64,000 bases of DNA from Porphyridium purpureum (lineage: Eukaryota; Rhodophyta; Bangiophyceae; Porphyridiales; Porphyridiaceae): the NCBI GenBank assembly GCA_008690995.1, contig VRMN01000006.1:889501-953500 (forward strand). The letters run 5' to 3'. Position 1 is the first letter of the stretch. Each line of letters opens with the position of its first letter. The translations under genes and the position numbers were made by a program. The notes beneath the pieces were generated by a model. It saw only the letters and a list, made by a program, of their open reading frames with translations, was not told where the DNA came from and did not search any database. This document shows, in pieces, positions 30,610 to 39,980 of this stretch.

Positions 30610-30963
30610 CTAGAACGTCATGAGGTGCGGCTCCTTATTAGGATGACTGTTATCATAGATGGCGCGCATCTGGCAAATGATGCATGGGATGCAGAAGCAG
30701 AACTGGAAGCACTGCACCAAGTAATTAGTGGGTTCGACCATGGCCTGCTGGTTGACGCGGTTGCGCGTGACGGACATCACGTAGCAGCTGACGTACGGAA
30801 TCATCCCTAAGATTGCGTACAAAATGCACTTGCCGGACACGCACGGCTTCTCCTCGCCGGTCGCAGCGGCGTGCACCTCGCCGTACGCGCACGGCAGGCA
30901 GAACGCGGTGTACACTGCGTTCTTGGGGTGCGAGCAGCACCCAAACAGCCCGGGTGCGTCCAT
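30610..30963 (-). CDS. PLAC8-family cysteine-rich protein
   Basis: 117 aa. Cys-rich throughout: FGCCSHPKNAVYTAFCLPCAYGEVHA at the N-terminus (the CLPC motif), a central hydrophobic segment (CILYAILGMIPYVSCYVM, about 46-63) and FQFCFCIPCIICQMRAIYD near the end. This matches the PLAC8/cornifelin/FCR family of small membrane-associated proteins, implicated in metal tolerance and cell-size control in plants. Length is normal for the family. Its ATG faces the promoter region at 30964-31484; its stop is 218 bp from the PNPase stop (convergent). Confidence 0.85.
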   Translation of the reverse strand: MDAPGLFGCCSHPKNAVYTAFCLPCAYGEVHAAATGEEKPCVSGKCILYAILGMIPYVSCYVMSVTRNRVNQQAMVEPTNYLVQCFQFCFCIPCIICQMRAIYDNSHPNKEPHLMTF

Positions 30964-31484
30964 ATCGCCCGTCTTCTCGCGCGCCTCGCACCGCTCCGCT
31001 ATGTACCTCCTCCGATCCCTTGCGCGCTGTCTCTCTACCTCACTCTCTCACACTCTCTCACACTCTTCCTTCACCATGCCAGCTAGTCGGCTGGTAGGCC
31101 GCACTTCCCAGTCAACTCGTCGCTGCAACTGCGCGGCTCGTGCGACTCGGCAACGTGGAAGCGCGCGCGCGCAACCGCGGAACCCTAATAGGTACAGTGA
31201 CGGTGTACCGCGGCTGCGGAGACGCGAGCGGCACGCGGCTGTTGCGCCCAAACGCGCCGCTGCGTCTGGGCGCGCCGCGGCTCGCGACGGTCACACGCGG
31301 TTGGTCTGGCGTGCTCGTACGAGCACACGCGCTCTCGCTGAGGACGCAAGTTGGCGCGACGGCGCTTTGCGCGTCAAGCCGTTTCTTTCTCCAGGCAGCT
31401 TTTGCCTTTTCCTTTTTTGGGTTGGCTCGGCACAGGGCAGTGCTGGGTCTGGGCGGCCAGCGCAGCTCAGGATACATTTGCCAG
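30964..31484. promoter_or_regulatory. Divergent intergenic region, PLAC8 / membrane protein
   Basis: 521 bp between two divergent ATGs. Contains a CTCTCAC-rich tract (31029-31070) and a GGAACCCTA motif at 31179-31187 that recurs upstream of the ankyrin and MTHFR genes. The frame of the downstream gene stays open back to 31140 but begins with GTG, so I treat that part as leader. Confidence 0.4.
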
Positions 31485-32693
31485 ATGGAGAACGTGAGCT
31501 TGCCCGGGGACCGGCTGATCATGGCCGTGTCCTCGAAGACAGACGCACACGTGCAAGCCTGGCTGATGCAACCACAGGTCCAGGCATTCCTCGCGCAGCT
31601 GTGCGCGTACGCGTACGGTGTCGCGCTGATGGTGTGGCTAGTTCAAGACGGGCAGCGGGTAGGCGAGATGCTGAACGGCACGCGTGGACACAGTCAGTTG
31701 GCCCACAAGCTGCGCTTCTGGTTCTGTGCCGCACTGCTAGTTCTGTGCGTTGAGATGATCGATGTCGAGCAGGCATTGGCGGCGGGGGCCTTCGTGTACG
31801 CACCAATACTTGCGCTACTTGGCTTGTTGCGCTACAGCGCAATCGCCTTGCACCGTGCTTCTGTACAAGTGGAGACTCTGGTCTTGTGTTTTGAACCAGA
31901 CATCAAGGCACTGCTTGCGCAGCTCAAAGCCCATTACGCGCTGCTGCGCCAGGCGTGCCACGAAATGAGCATTCAGGCCCTGATGTTTCTGGCAACAAGC
32001 ACAATGGACGCGGCGCAAGATGCACAGCGCAGTGCGCAACAGCTCAACGTACTCACTACGGTGCTGCAACAGAGTGATCCGCTTGACGAGCTGGAACATG
32101 AAGTTGCACCATCCGCGTCTGGCATAGTTGCCCGGGATCAGCGCGATGGTCAAACTGAGAACAACAGCGATGGCAAAGCGCATCGCGGACGTGTGCATGC
32201 AGCACAGCATGCGCCTGCATCTGGAACAGGCGGACGTGAAGGAGAGCGCGGCCTGGCAAATACACCGGTTTTGGCATCACCGCCGCGCTTCTTCACCGGC
32301 GGACTGGGACTGCAACGCGCACGATCAGCCTCGGACGCCAGAGCTCTTCGCGGCAAATCACAGGTCTTCCTGTCATGTGATGCGCGCTTGCAAACGGTGA
32401 CGTCATCGAAGAGTCGTCTCGACCACTCTACCACGGCAACCGCTCGTCGTGAGTCAGCCGCATCGCTACGGAGCATACGTGGCGCATTAGAGCGGGAGAT
32501 GGTTCATGCCGGAGACTTTGACACAAGACAAAGCCACTCTAGTGGATCCAGCTCGCGGCTACCAACATCTCGAAAGTATGAGCGCATCCGAGCGCTTCGC
32601 GCAGAACTGCTGCAGGCCAGTAGACTACGCGGACAGGAACATCAACGGGCACACGCAAATCCTCGAGAGCTATCATTTTCATCTCAATTGTGA
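31485..32693 (+). CDS. Unrecognised protein with hydrophobic segments
   Basis: 402 aa from the ATG at 31485 (an alternative is at 31521). I do not recognise the family. Residues about 25-55 (VQAFLAQLCAYAYGVALMVWLV) and 75-125 (LRFWFCAALLVLCVEM...FVYAPILALLGLLRY) are hydrophobic and may form two or three membrane helices. An amphipathic helical stretch follows (about 125-205, LKAHYALLRQACHEMSIQALMFLATSTMDAAQDAQ). From about 215 on it is Ser/Arg/Gln-rich and probably disordered. Codon use and length support a real gene. It is convergent with MTHFR, 213 bp between stops. Confidence 0.6.
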   Translation: MENVSLPGDRLIMAVSSKTDAHVQAWLMQPQVQAFLAQLCAYAYGVALMVWLVQDGQRVGEMLNGTRGHSQLAHKLRFWFCAALLVLCVEMIDVEQALAAGAFVYAPILALLGLLRYSAIALHRASVQVETLVLCFEPDIKALLAQLKAHYALLRQACHEMSIQALMFLATSTMDAAQDAQRSAQQLNVLTTVLQQSDPLDELEHEVAPSASGIVARDQRDGQTENNSDGKAHRGRVHAAQHAPASGTGGREGERGLANTPVLASPPRFFTGGLGLQRARSASDARALRGKSQVFLSCDARLQTVTSSKSRLDHSTTATARRESAASLRSIRGALEREMVHAGDFDTRQSHSSGSSSRLPTSRKYERIRALRAELLQASRLRGQEHQRAHANPRELSFSSQL

Positions 32694-32906
32694 CTAGAAC
32701 TAATGTTGCACGCCCTGGTCTGGCAGGCGCTAGATTTAAACTGTTGTGGAAGAAAAGGAATTCGGGCTGGGCAGACTTTGTGAAGTGGGTACCAAGCAAT
32801 GGCATAGGCGGCCCGGGAAACCCAAGGGTCAAGCACGGGCATCCTACGAACGTGCATACGAGAAAAACACCCCACCCGCAAGCGCACATCGCTCTTCCAT
32901 GCCTCT

Positions 32907-34829
32907 TCAGAGCTCAGAGAAGATGCTCGTAAAGATACGGAAGATGTCACCCGCCACATAGTCGTTATCGACTATGTTTATGAGATAATAAGTGTCGTGG
33001 ATCTGCTGCAGCACCTGCCGTGCAGGCGAACTGTCTGGCGTGCAGCTTGCCCAAACCTGGGTCCAGATATCGAAGGCTTCTTCACGCCACGCCTTGAATG
33101 CCGTCGGATCAACGACTGTGGGCTGCACGAGTTCCGCGTCCGGAAAGACGCCCCACGTGACCGCGTTGGCACGGCTGCTGCGTGTATCACTGACATTGGA
33201 GCGGATGGGCGCACTAAGGTCGGCGCGCGCGGCGTACATGCTAAGACTTGGAAACGCAGACGCGTGCGCGAACAGAGCATCCACAATCTTCTCAGACGCA
33301 AAGAATTCCAGGTACGCCTTTTGGTAAACAAAGCCATGCTTGTCGCCCCAGCCAAAGCATTTGTCTGAAGAGGGTGCACCGTTGACACGCGGCTGCGAGT
33401 TGATGGTGAGAACGCCGTGCTTATTTAGCCACTTGAGTGGGCCCTGAATCGTGCCAGTCTCTGGACTCAGCACGTCGCTCTCCGTCCACGGCAGCCGCTT
33501 GATGTTCCCCTCAAGGAAGCGTACGAACACTTCCTCAACATCCGCCACGCTGCGTGGCTCACCCCACATCTGCAATTGGGCCTGCTTCAATTCGGGCGTC
33601 ACACCACCGCTGCCTGCCAGGTGGTGGTGCGAAATGTCACCAAAGGCCGGGCTCTCGCTGACACCCCAGCGGCCGTTCGGAAAATTATCCCATTCCGACG
33701 TGCGCTTAATGTACGACTTTGGCCGGTTGCTCCAGAAGATTGGACGCACATCCTCCGTGCCGCGGCGCTTCTCGGACGCTGTGCTAGGCCGCCACGGTAG
33801 TGCGCGGATCGCCTCGGTCATTGGCACCAGGTGCAGCCGCTCGACGATCGACAGCACTGATTTTTCCAAATTAAGAGTGTAAAAGTGCAGACCCAGCACA
33901 AGCTTGGACGCGATCATGCGCTTGCACATTTCCACGCCCAAGGTAATCCCGTACTCTTTGACCGCCGCCTCGTCGTCCTTGAGCTCTTCCATGCGAGCTT
34001 CCACCGCCGGCGGAATCATCGTCTTGCAGAAACCCGTCATGCGCTTGAAGCCACCATAATTTTGGATGGGCAGGATACCGGGTAGGATTGGCACATTGAT
34101 ACCAGCGGCACGGCACGAGCTCACCCACTGCAGGAAGTTTTCGACATCGTAGAACATCTGCGTGATGATGAAATCCGCGCCGGCGTCCACCTTGTCCTTC
34201 AGAAAGGCCATTTCCTGCTCGAGCGTGAGTTTCCCGTCCAGATAGCCGCTGGGATGACCCTCTGGGTAGCCAGCCACGCCAATGCTGAAGTAGTCGCCAA
34301 ATTTCTCACGGATGAAGCGGACAAGGTCGGTGGCGTGCTCAAAGCCGTCGTCGCACTTGCTCCACTCCTTGCCTGCGGGCGGGTCGCCCCGAAGCGCCAG
34401 AATGTTCCGGCAGCCACGCGCCTTGGCTCCCTCGAGCCCCATCACGACTTTGCCCGCCGGCATGTTTGTGCACGTCAGGTGCATCATCACGTCCAACCCG
34501 AGAAACTGCTGGATATTTCCCACCAGCTCCAGCGTGAGATCAGATGTGCTGCCGCCCGCGCCCCACGTCATGTCGCAGAACAACGGCTCGTACGCCGCCA
34601 TGCGCTCCACGCGCTCGTACAGATTGGACACGCCGGTATCTGTCTTGGGCGGGAAGTATTCGAATGAGAAGAAGAGCTTCCCCTCCCGCTCGCACTGAGC
34701 GATCTTGTCTGCGATACGCGCCGCAGATGCGCCCTTCTTCGCCACTACAGCTGCGACGGGCGTCGGGCTCCCATTGGCTAGCACCGACGACGCCGAAGAC
34801 GCCACGGCGACCGCGGACAAGCAACTCAT
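32907..34829 (-). CDS. MTHFR: Methylenetetrahydrofolate reductase
   Basis: 640 aa from the ATG at 34829; the longer frame to 34937 starts with GTG. The N-terminal Ala/Ser-rich 40 residues precede the TIM-barrel catalytic domain (about 45-345): FFSFEYFPPKT, DMTWGAGGSTSDLTLELV, HLTCTNM, ILALRGDPPAGKEW, DFIITQMFYDVENFLQWV and GILPIQNYGGFKRMTGFCK. After a linker comes the eukaryotic C-terminal regulatory domain (about 420-640; GPLKWLNKHGVLTINSQP, FGWGDKHGFVYQKAYLEFF), which binds S-adenosylmethionine in animals. It reduces 5,10-methylene-THF to 5-methyl-THF, feeding methionine synthesis. Full eukaryotic length and no introns. Confidence 0.97.
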   Translation of the reverse strand: MSCLSAVAVASSASSVLANGSPTPVAAVVAKKGASAARIADKIAQCEREGKLFFSFEYFPPKTDTGVSNLYERVERMAAYEPLFCDMTWGAGGSTSDLTLELVGNIQQFLGLDVMMHLTCTNMPAGKVVMGLEGAKARGCRNILALRGDPPAGKEWSKCDDGFEHATDLVRFIREKFGDYFSIGVAGYPEGHPSGYLDGKLTLEQEMAFLKDKVDAGADFIITQMFYDVENFLQWVSSCRAAGINVPILPGILPIQNYGGFKRMTGFCKTMIPPAVEARMEELKDDEAAVKEYGITLGVEMCKRMIASKLVLGLHFYTLNLEKSVLSIVERLHLVPMTEAIRALPWRPSTASEKRRGTEDVRPIFWSNRPKSYIKRTSEWDNFPNGRWGVSESPAFGDISHHHLAGSGGVTPELKQAQLQMWGEPRSVADVEEVFVRFLEGNIKRLPWTESDVLSPETGTIQGPLKWLNKHGVLTINSQPRVNGAPSSDKCFGWGDKHGFVYQKAYLEFFASEKIVDALFAHASAFPSLSMYAARADLSAPIRSNVSDTRSSRANAVTWGVFPDAELVQPTVVDPTAFKAWREEAFDIWTQVWASCTPDSSPARQVLQQIHDTYYLINIVDNDYVAGDIFRIFTSIFSEL

Positions 34830-36199
34830 CGCCTCTTTCGGAGAAGAGCAAGACCAGCTTGCTTCCGCTTCTTCTTTCCCTTTCGGAGGTGGCGCCCGTA
34901 CAAGAGTCCGCTCGCTGTGCCGCAGCAGCGTTGTCACGCAATGCGCTCACCGCCCACCGCGCGCGATATTTTCCGAACGAACTCTGTCGCGCGCGCCTCT
35001 CGCGCCCGCGTGCCGGCAAGTGCGCGTTGGTGCGCCTGGTTGATTCACGCCGCGTCGAGCACAACAAGTCGAGCCGCAATCGAGCAACGCACACACCGGT
35101 CCACCTCTTTCAGACTTGCTCACACGCGGGCGCCTGTCGCGCGAGCGAGCGCGCGGTGAAACGAGCTCGCCGCGCCGCGTGGTGCGCTAGGGTTCCTCCT
35201 AGGGTAAATCTAGCATTCGCGTTAGGGTGGTGCGCATGATGTGCGCGGCATGTGGAAGAATCCCGCGATACCGCTAACGATCGCTGAACCGCATGATGGG
35301 GCAGCGGCAGGTGCACGTCGCAAGAGACGATCTGTCGCTTTCCAACCCTATCTTCGGTTCAGCTGGGAAGTCGTCTCGTATTTGATATACCTAGGCTGAA
35401 GGGGTGAGGCCAGCTTTCCACTGTGTCCATCGCAAAGGACACCGTGCCAATAGGAGCAGATCGCTATGGCTCCTATTAAAATGACTTCATTCAATCACAT
35501 TTGCTTATAAACGCTGGACTAAAAAGATAAGGAAGAAGCGCGGCAAAAAGCCTACGGGAAAAAAACTCTGACGCTCCCTTTTATACACAGTCCGCGCGCC
35601 CCCTCCGAAAAGTGAGGGGTCGCCTTTCTGTGCCCTTTCCTCTTCGAGTACTCGATCGCTCGGCCGAATGCGCCGTTTATTCGATTACTCTGGCGCGACC
35701 AGTCGCAGCAACTCTTGGCCTCTGTTGATTTCTCGCAGTGCCTGCATGTTGCATGACAGCCTGAGCTGGGCTGTAGGAGGAGGAGATGGTACGAGGGCCG
35801 TCGTGGCCAAGCGGAAACGCGTAGAGCCCGGTAGGGCGTAAGCCTTTGCGGGTGGGGCCGTCGCCGGAATCGAAGGGGCGCGGTACAGAGGCGCGGTCAT
35901 GGATACGAGGAAGGGAACCGGAGGCTAATTCTGGTCAAGCTATTTTTCCTCAGGCGTTTTTAGCACTAGAACTGGCCTCTAAAAGGCAGTCGATTTATGA
36001 TGGGATTGATAGTGTGAGAAAAGAAACAGTATGGATTTTGGGTGACAAAAGTGGTACTTGTGAGTCATTGATGTGATTCGCTTGGGCAGAAGTAGCTACC
36101 GAGCGTGAGCTTCTAAAACTTGAGGGGTTATATGGGAGGGGGGAAGGAGTGTTTACGGACAGGAACGTTCGCGTGGGGGTGAGCCTGCTTTCGGGGCGA
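34830..36199. other. MTHFR promoter side and unassigned repeat-like DNA
   Basis: The first 400 bp is GC-rich, probably the MTHFR promoter; it contains TAGGGTTCC at 35189-35197 (complement of the GGAACCCTA motif) and related CTAGGGTA/TTAGGGT nearby. From about 35240 to 36199 base composition shifts towards AT. No gene is recognised; short frames look like decayed mobile DNA leading into the copia remnant at 36200. Confidence 0.4.
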
Positions 36200-36490
36200 A
36201 ATATTTTATCTTTTATTGCTGGGCAGCAACATGTACAGCCGCCGCTCCTGGAACGGCCGAGCCGCCGATTCATTAGGCTCCTCAGGTAAGGGTGGCACAA
36301 TCAAGTCTTTCGACAGTAGAGCTTCAATAAAGTTGAAAGCACATTTCACTGACACAAAGTTGTAGTTTCCGGCCGCCCGCACGCAAGAGCTCATGATATT
36401 AGAATACCGCCGAGCCGGTACGCGCGCCCCACGTGAACTAACCCTTGTCCCGACTCTCCCTCTCATCTCTTAATCATAGCAAGAGGCGCA
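36200..36490 (+). mobile_element. 3' end of pol plus LTR of a copia relative
   Basis: Positions about 36232-36370 resemble 41760-41880, the end of pol, polypurine run and LTR start of the copia element at 38-42 kb (shared GACAGTAGA/CAGTAGAC and ATAAAGTTGAAAG blocks). The LTR-like part starts at about 36293 (TGGCAC...). The order pol tail, LTR, gag fragment, pol, LTR suggests two related elements sharing or abutting at one LTR. It is a fossil. Confidence 0.65.
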
Positions 36491-38174
36491 GCCCGCGGAA
36501 GAATTTGTGATTTGGTTCGAATCGCTCAGTGCCCACACGCGCCCAGAGTATGGAGCTTTTGCATTTGTGTTCGAGATTGGGGTCGGACCAAGGCTCTAAA
36601 ATACCCACATCCACCCACGGCTCCTGTCGAGACGATCGAGTTGCCGAGACACGTGGACGAGAAAATGCGAGTTTTCGTGGTCAAGGAACAGATGCGCGCT
36701 GAGTTCAAGAGGGCTCGCGTGAGGGTATTTGGACTCACCATCGGGCAACTCAGTGCCGCATCTCGCGCCGCACTGAAGCGCCGCTCGACCTGGACACAGC
36801 TGGCCCAAGGCTTCAACGACCCGCTCTCGTTCGTGCATGAAGTAACTCTTGTGAACATGACGCGAGACAAGACGGAACTCGCCAAATTGCTTTTTGCGCG
36901 CCAGCACTAAAACGCCGTACGAATGGAGCCTGGGAGGACCTGTCCTGTTTTAAAAAACGTTTTGAAGCAACACCTCTGGTCATGCAGATTGTTGGCGAGA
37001 GCGTGCCGTCTGGTTAACGCCTTGGCCTGGATTTCCTAGAAAAAGTGAGCACGGGGCACTTAATTGAAGCTGTGGCGTACCACAAGAACGTCGGCATGCG
37101 CACAATGAGTGTCGATCAGACTTGTTAACTCTGACCGACTTTAAATTCAAGCCAGCGCCAGGGCTCGAGGCAGCGATGCATCAGACCGCACTCACCGAAG
37201 AAAGAAACGAAGAGCCGCGCGTTGCAATTTCGCTTGGGCAATCGCAGCACAAGGCGACCAGAAACCCACCAAGACAATGCTGACAAGATGCGGCTCATTC
37301 GAGACTTGCAGCACACAACACGCAGGCTGTTTAAGACTCGCGCTTCGCAAGGAAGACCCACTGGGGCTACCGACGCTGCGCACAAGCAACTTGCGACCAA
37401 CGGATGATGAAATCAATGAGCATGCCTCCGCATGAGGATGCGGCCTACGACCCCAGCCGGCTCGTGGGCGCAGACAAGGATGGGCGCTCAAGAGCGCCAT
37501 ACCCTTTGGGGACGACGAAGTGGGGCTTGATACGTTGGCCAGCAAGCACATCTTGCGCAGCAAGAGCCTGATCATCAACTATTGCCGGGCAAGGTAATCT
37601 CTTCACCTTTCGGGAATCTGAGAGGCAATACGAGAGCAGCGCGTCGAGCTCTGCGGAGACACTGGTATCGGCGTTGTGTCCTGGAGCATGCACGTGAGCG
37701 CAAACCTGCAGTGTGCCGGTCGCCTGAAACAGGCAGGCCACGACCTGACCTCTGATCACGGCAAAGACCAGTTGATGCTTCACTTGCCCGCCGGCGATCT
37801 TTTAATCCTTACTCACCGACTCGACCATGTGCACACGTGCAGAGTGAACGATAACGTGGCTTTCTTTTAACAATTGATGACGAATCCTTTCCTTCCCCCC
37901 ATCTGCTCGTCGTTCTTTTGTTATTCTTGCTTATTTTTCTCCGCCATCCGCGCGACCGCGTCCTTTATATAGACGCCCGGCAGGGCCTCGTTGATGCGTC
38001 CTGACCAAGTCGAGTCACGTCCATCAGCACCCGCCGGGTCGCTAGTCAAATCACATCACACCACATCCGCCGAATCCCCGCCACGACGTCGCGGTAGATT
38101 CGCGTCCGTCCTTCCACAGGCCCGTCGACGAGCGGGACGAGTACCTTGCCACCGATAAGGAGTCTTTTCGTCGT

Positions 38175-39899
38175 TTGAGTATTGTACCCACCTCCAATCG
38201 CATCGTGTGCTCCACACTGCTCGCTGTGACCGAGGACGACCAGGAGGTTACTAAGCAAGAGATAGACAAAGCCCGCGAGGCCCGAGATCTAGTGCGAAAG
38301 CTGGCCTACGCGTCAACCTCCGCGCTGCTGCATGCCATGAGCAGTGGGGCTCTGATCGGTACGAGTGTCACAGCTAGAGATGTCGACCGCGCGCTTGTTT
38401 TTTGGGGCCCGGACGTCGCAGCCCTGAAGGGTCGTACCACTGGGCACCGGAGCCCAAAGATTCCAGAAGTGCGGCGTTGGCTGGCAAGGCAGCAACAAAG
38501 CCTGCACTGCGACGTGATGTTCATCGAAAGACAGCCTTTCTTGCTTGCCGTAGCCAAACCTTCGCAATACATGTATGCGACGTCAATGCGTACCAAGGCC
38601 GCGGCGGACATTGGACGGGCGCTACGCGCACAAATTACGCACGTCTCAGCTCACAATATTCTCATTAATGAGATTCGGTCCGACCCGGAGAGCGGCCTCG
38701 TCGCAGTCGCAGAGGAGCTTTTGCGTGCAGGTATCCTGCCGGAGATTACGGCTGCCACCGAGGCCGTGCCCGCCGCCGAGCGCGCCATAAGGCTCGTGAA
38801 GGAACGTGTGCGCTGCGTTGTCAATGGCCTTCCGTTTCGACTGCCGCTCGGGCTTCTGGCGGCCGCTGTACAATACTGCGTGCAGCGGTTGAACATGCTG
38901 CCATCCACGGTTTCTCAGAGCCCCGGTGCAAGCGCTCGCGAACTCTTCACTGGTCTAAAAAGCGATGCAAGTCGAGACCTGCGCCTGAAGTTCGGCGAGT
39001 ACATTCAAGTGCACACAGCCAAGACAGGCAACTCGCTAGAGCCGCCAACAGAGGGGTGCATTGCGCTACATGGCTCAGACAACTTGAGCGGCAGCTGGCA
39101 CATATTCGGTCTAAACACGGGCCGGATAACAGTTCGTCAGCGCTGGACGCAGCTGCCGACGCCTGCAGAAGTCATTGAGCGCATGAACGATCTTGCGCAC
39201 GGCGGAGTGGTTCTGCTCGATACAGACCACAGCGAGCGTGGCTTGGACGAGGTAGACAATGCCACGGAACCGGTTCATGAAGCATCAGCATCCACGGTAC
39301 CTACTTATTACAAGGATGAGCACGAGGTTGCTGGCACGACATATGAACCAAATGAGTTGCCAGCAACTTACCTATCTAGTGAAGACGCTGACCTGCCTGA
39401 CAAGCATGAGTCTGTACGTGAAAACGATCAGCTTGCAGCTGCTTCCGAACAAGCACGACTGCCGTCCATCCGGGACGCGACCACTACCAGCCCGTCCCCA
39501 AGTCCACGAATGCTGCAGCACCAGCAATCACCAAAGCTTGCCAGCAACGATGCAGAGGCACTGCACGGAAACCCGGTTCACGAGCGCGACGATTTAGAGC
39601 CACCGGGAAACCCTGGAGTGCTAGGACCAGCGGAAAACCCGGGAGTGCACAAAACTGCGGAGAATCTAGGAGGCCATGAAACTGCGGAAGAACTGGGAGC
39701 ACATGAATCCGCAGAAGGGTCGGGGGCGCAGCATCCTATAGGCGACTACTGGCCTTCCCCGTCGCCGGCACCAGAGTCGGTGCGCCTCAAGGAGCAAGCA
39801 ATCGAAATCAAACCTGACCGCAAGCGTAAGGCTCCTACAAACGGCGAGCAACAGGAGGCGTGCGAGCCGCTGGAAGATCTGCTAAGGCGTAGCCACTAA
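38175..39899 (+). CDS. Copia integrase region with repeat-bearing linker
   Basis: Open stretch of 574 codons in element D. Includes VDRALVFWGPDVAALKGRTTG, a motif I associate with the diatom/alga-type copia group, the integrase core with EAVPAAERAIRLVKERV (about 197-211), and the C-terminal LKFGEYIQVHTAKTGNS. It ends in an acidic, Pro/Glu-rich linker with a 27-bp tandem repeat. No clear ATG start (the frame opens with TTG), consistent with being a polyprotein segment. Confidence 0.75.
   Translation: MSIVPTSNRIVCSTLLAVTEDDQEVTKQEIDKAREARDLVRKLAYASTSALLHAMSSGALIGTSVTARDVDRALVFWGPDVAALKGRTTGHRSPKIPEVRRWLARQQQSLHCDVMFIERQPFLLAVAKPSQYMYATSMRTKAAADIGRALRAQITHVSAHNILINEIRSDPESGLVAVAEELLRAGILPEITAATEAVPAAERAIRLVKERVRCVVNGLPFRLPLGLLAAAVQYCVQRLNMLPSTVSQSPGASARELFTGLKSDASRDLRLKFGEYIQVHTAKTGNSLEPPTEGCIALHGSDNLSGSWHIFGLNTGRITVRQRWTQLPTPAEVIERMNDLAHGGVVLLDTDHSERGLDEVDNATEPVHEASASTVPTYYKDEHEVAGTTYEPNELPATYLSSEDADLPDKHESVRENDQLAAASEQARLPSIRDATTTSPSPSPRMLQHQQSPKLASNDAEALHGNPVHERDDLEPPGNPGVLGPAENPGVHKTAENLGGHETAEELGAHESAEGSGAQHPIGDYWPSPSPAPESVRLKEQAIEIKPDRKRKAPTNGEQQEACEPLEDLLRRSH
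39609..39716 (+). repeat. 27-bp tandem repeat in copia linker
   Basis: Four in-frame units encode NPGVLGPAE, NPGVHKTAE, NLGGHETAE and ELGAHESAE, with a decayed fifth (GSGAQHPIG). It lies between the integrase and reverse transcriptase regions. Confidence 0.85.
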
Positions 39900-39980
39900 A
39901 TCATCACGGAGCTCAAGCGCACGGCTGGAGCCATGCCGTAGCGAGGCAAGCGTGCGCGCAAGCCGAGCACGAGGACAAGC

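Noticed and set aside
35185-35230. CTAGGGT/TTAGGGT repeats as an interstitial telomere
   Set aside because: Only three irregular copies with different spacing; better read as promoter motifs.
35790-35885. tRNA-Ser/Leu-like stretch (gtggccaagcgg)
   Set aside because: The D-arm-like bases are there, but no T-arm GGTTCGAATCC and no pairing acceptor stem could be found.
36510-36520. GGTTCGAATC, T-arm-like sequence
   Set aside because: No anticodon arm or acceptor stem upstream; it lies in copia-related DNA.
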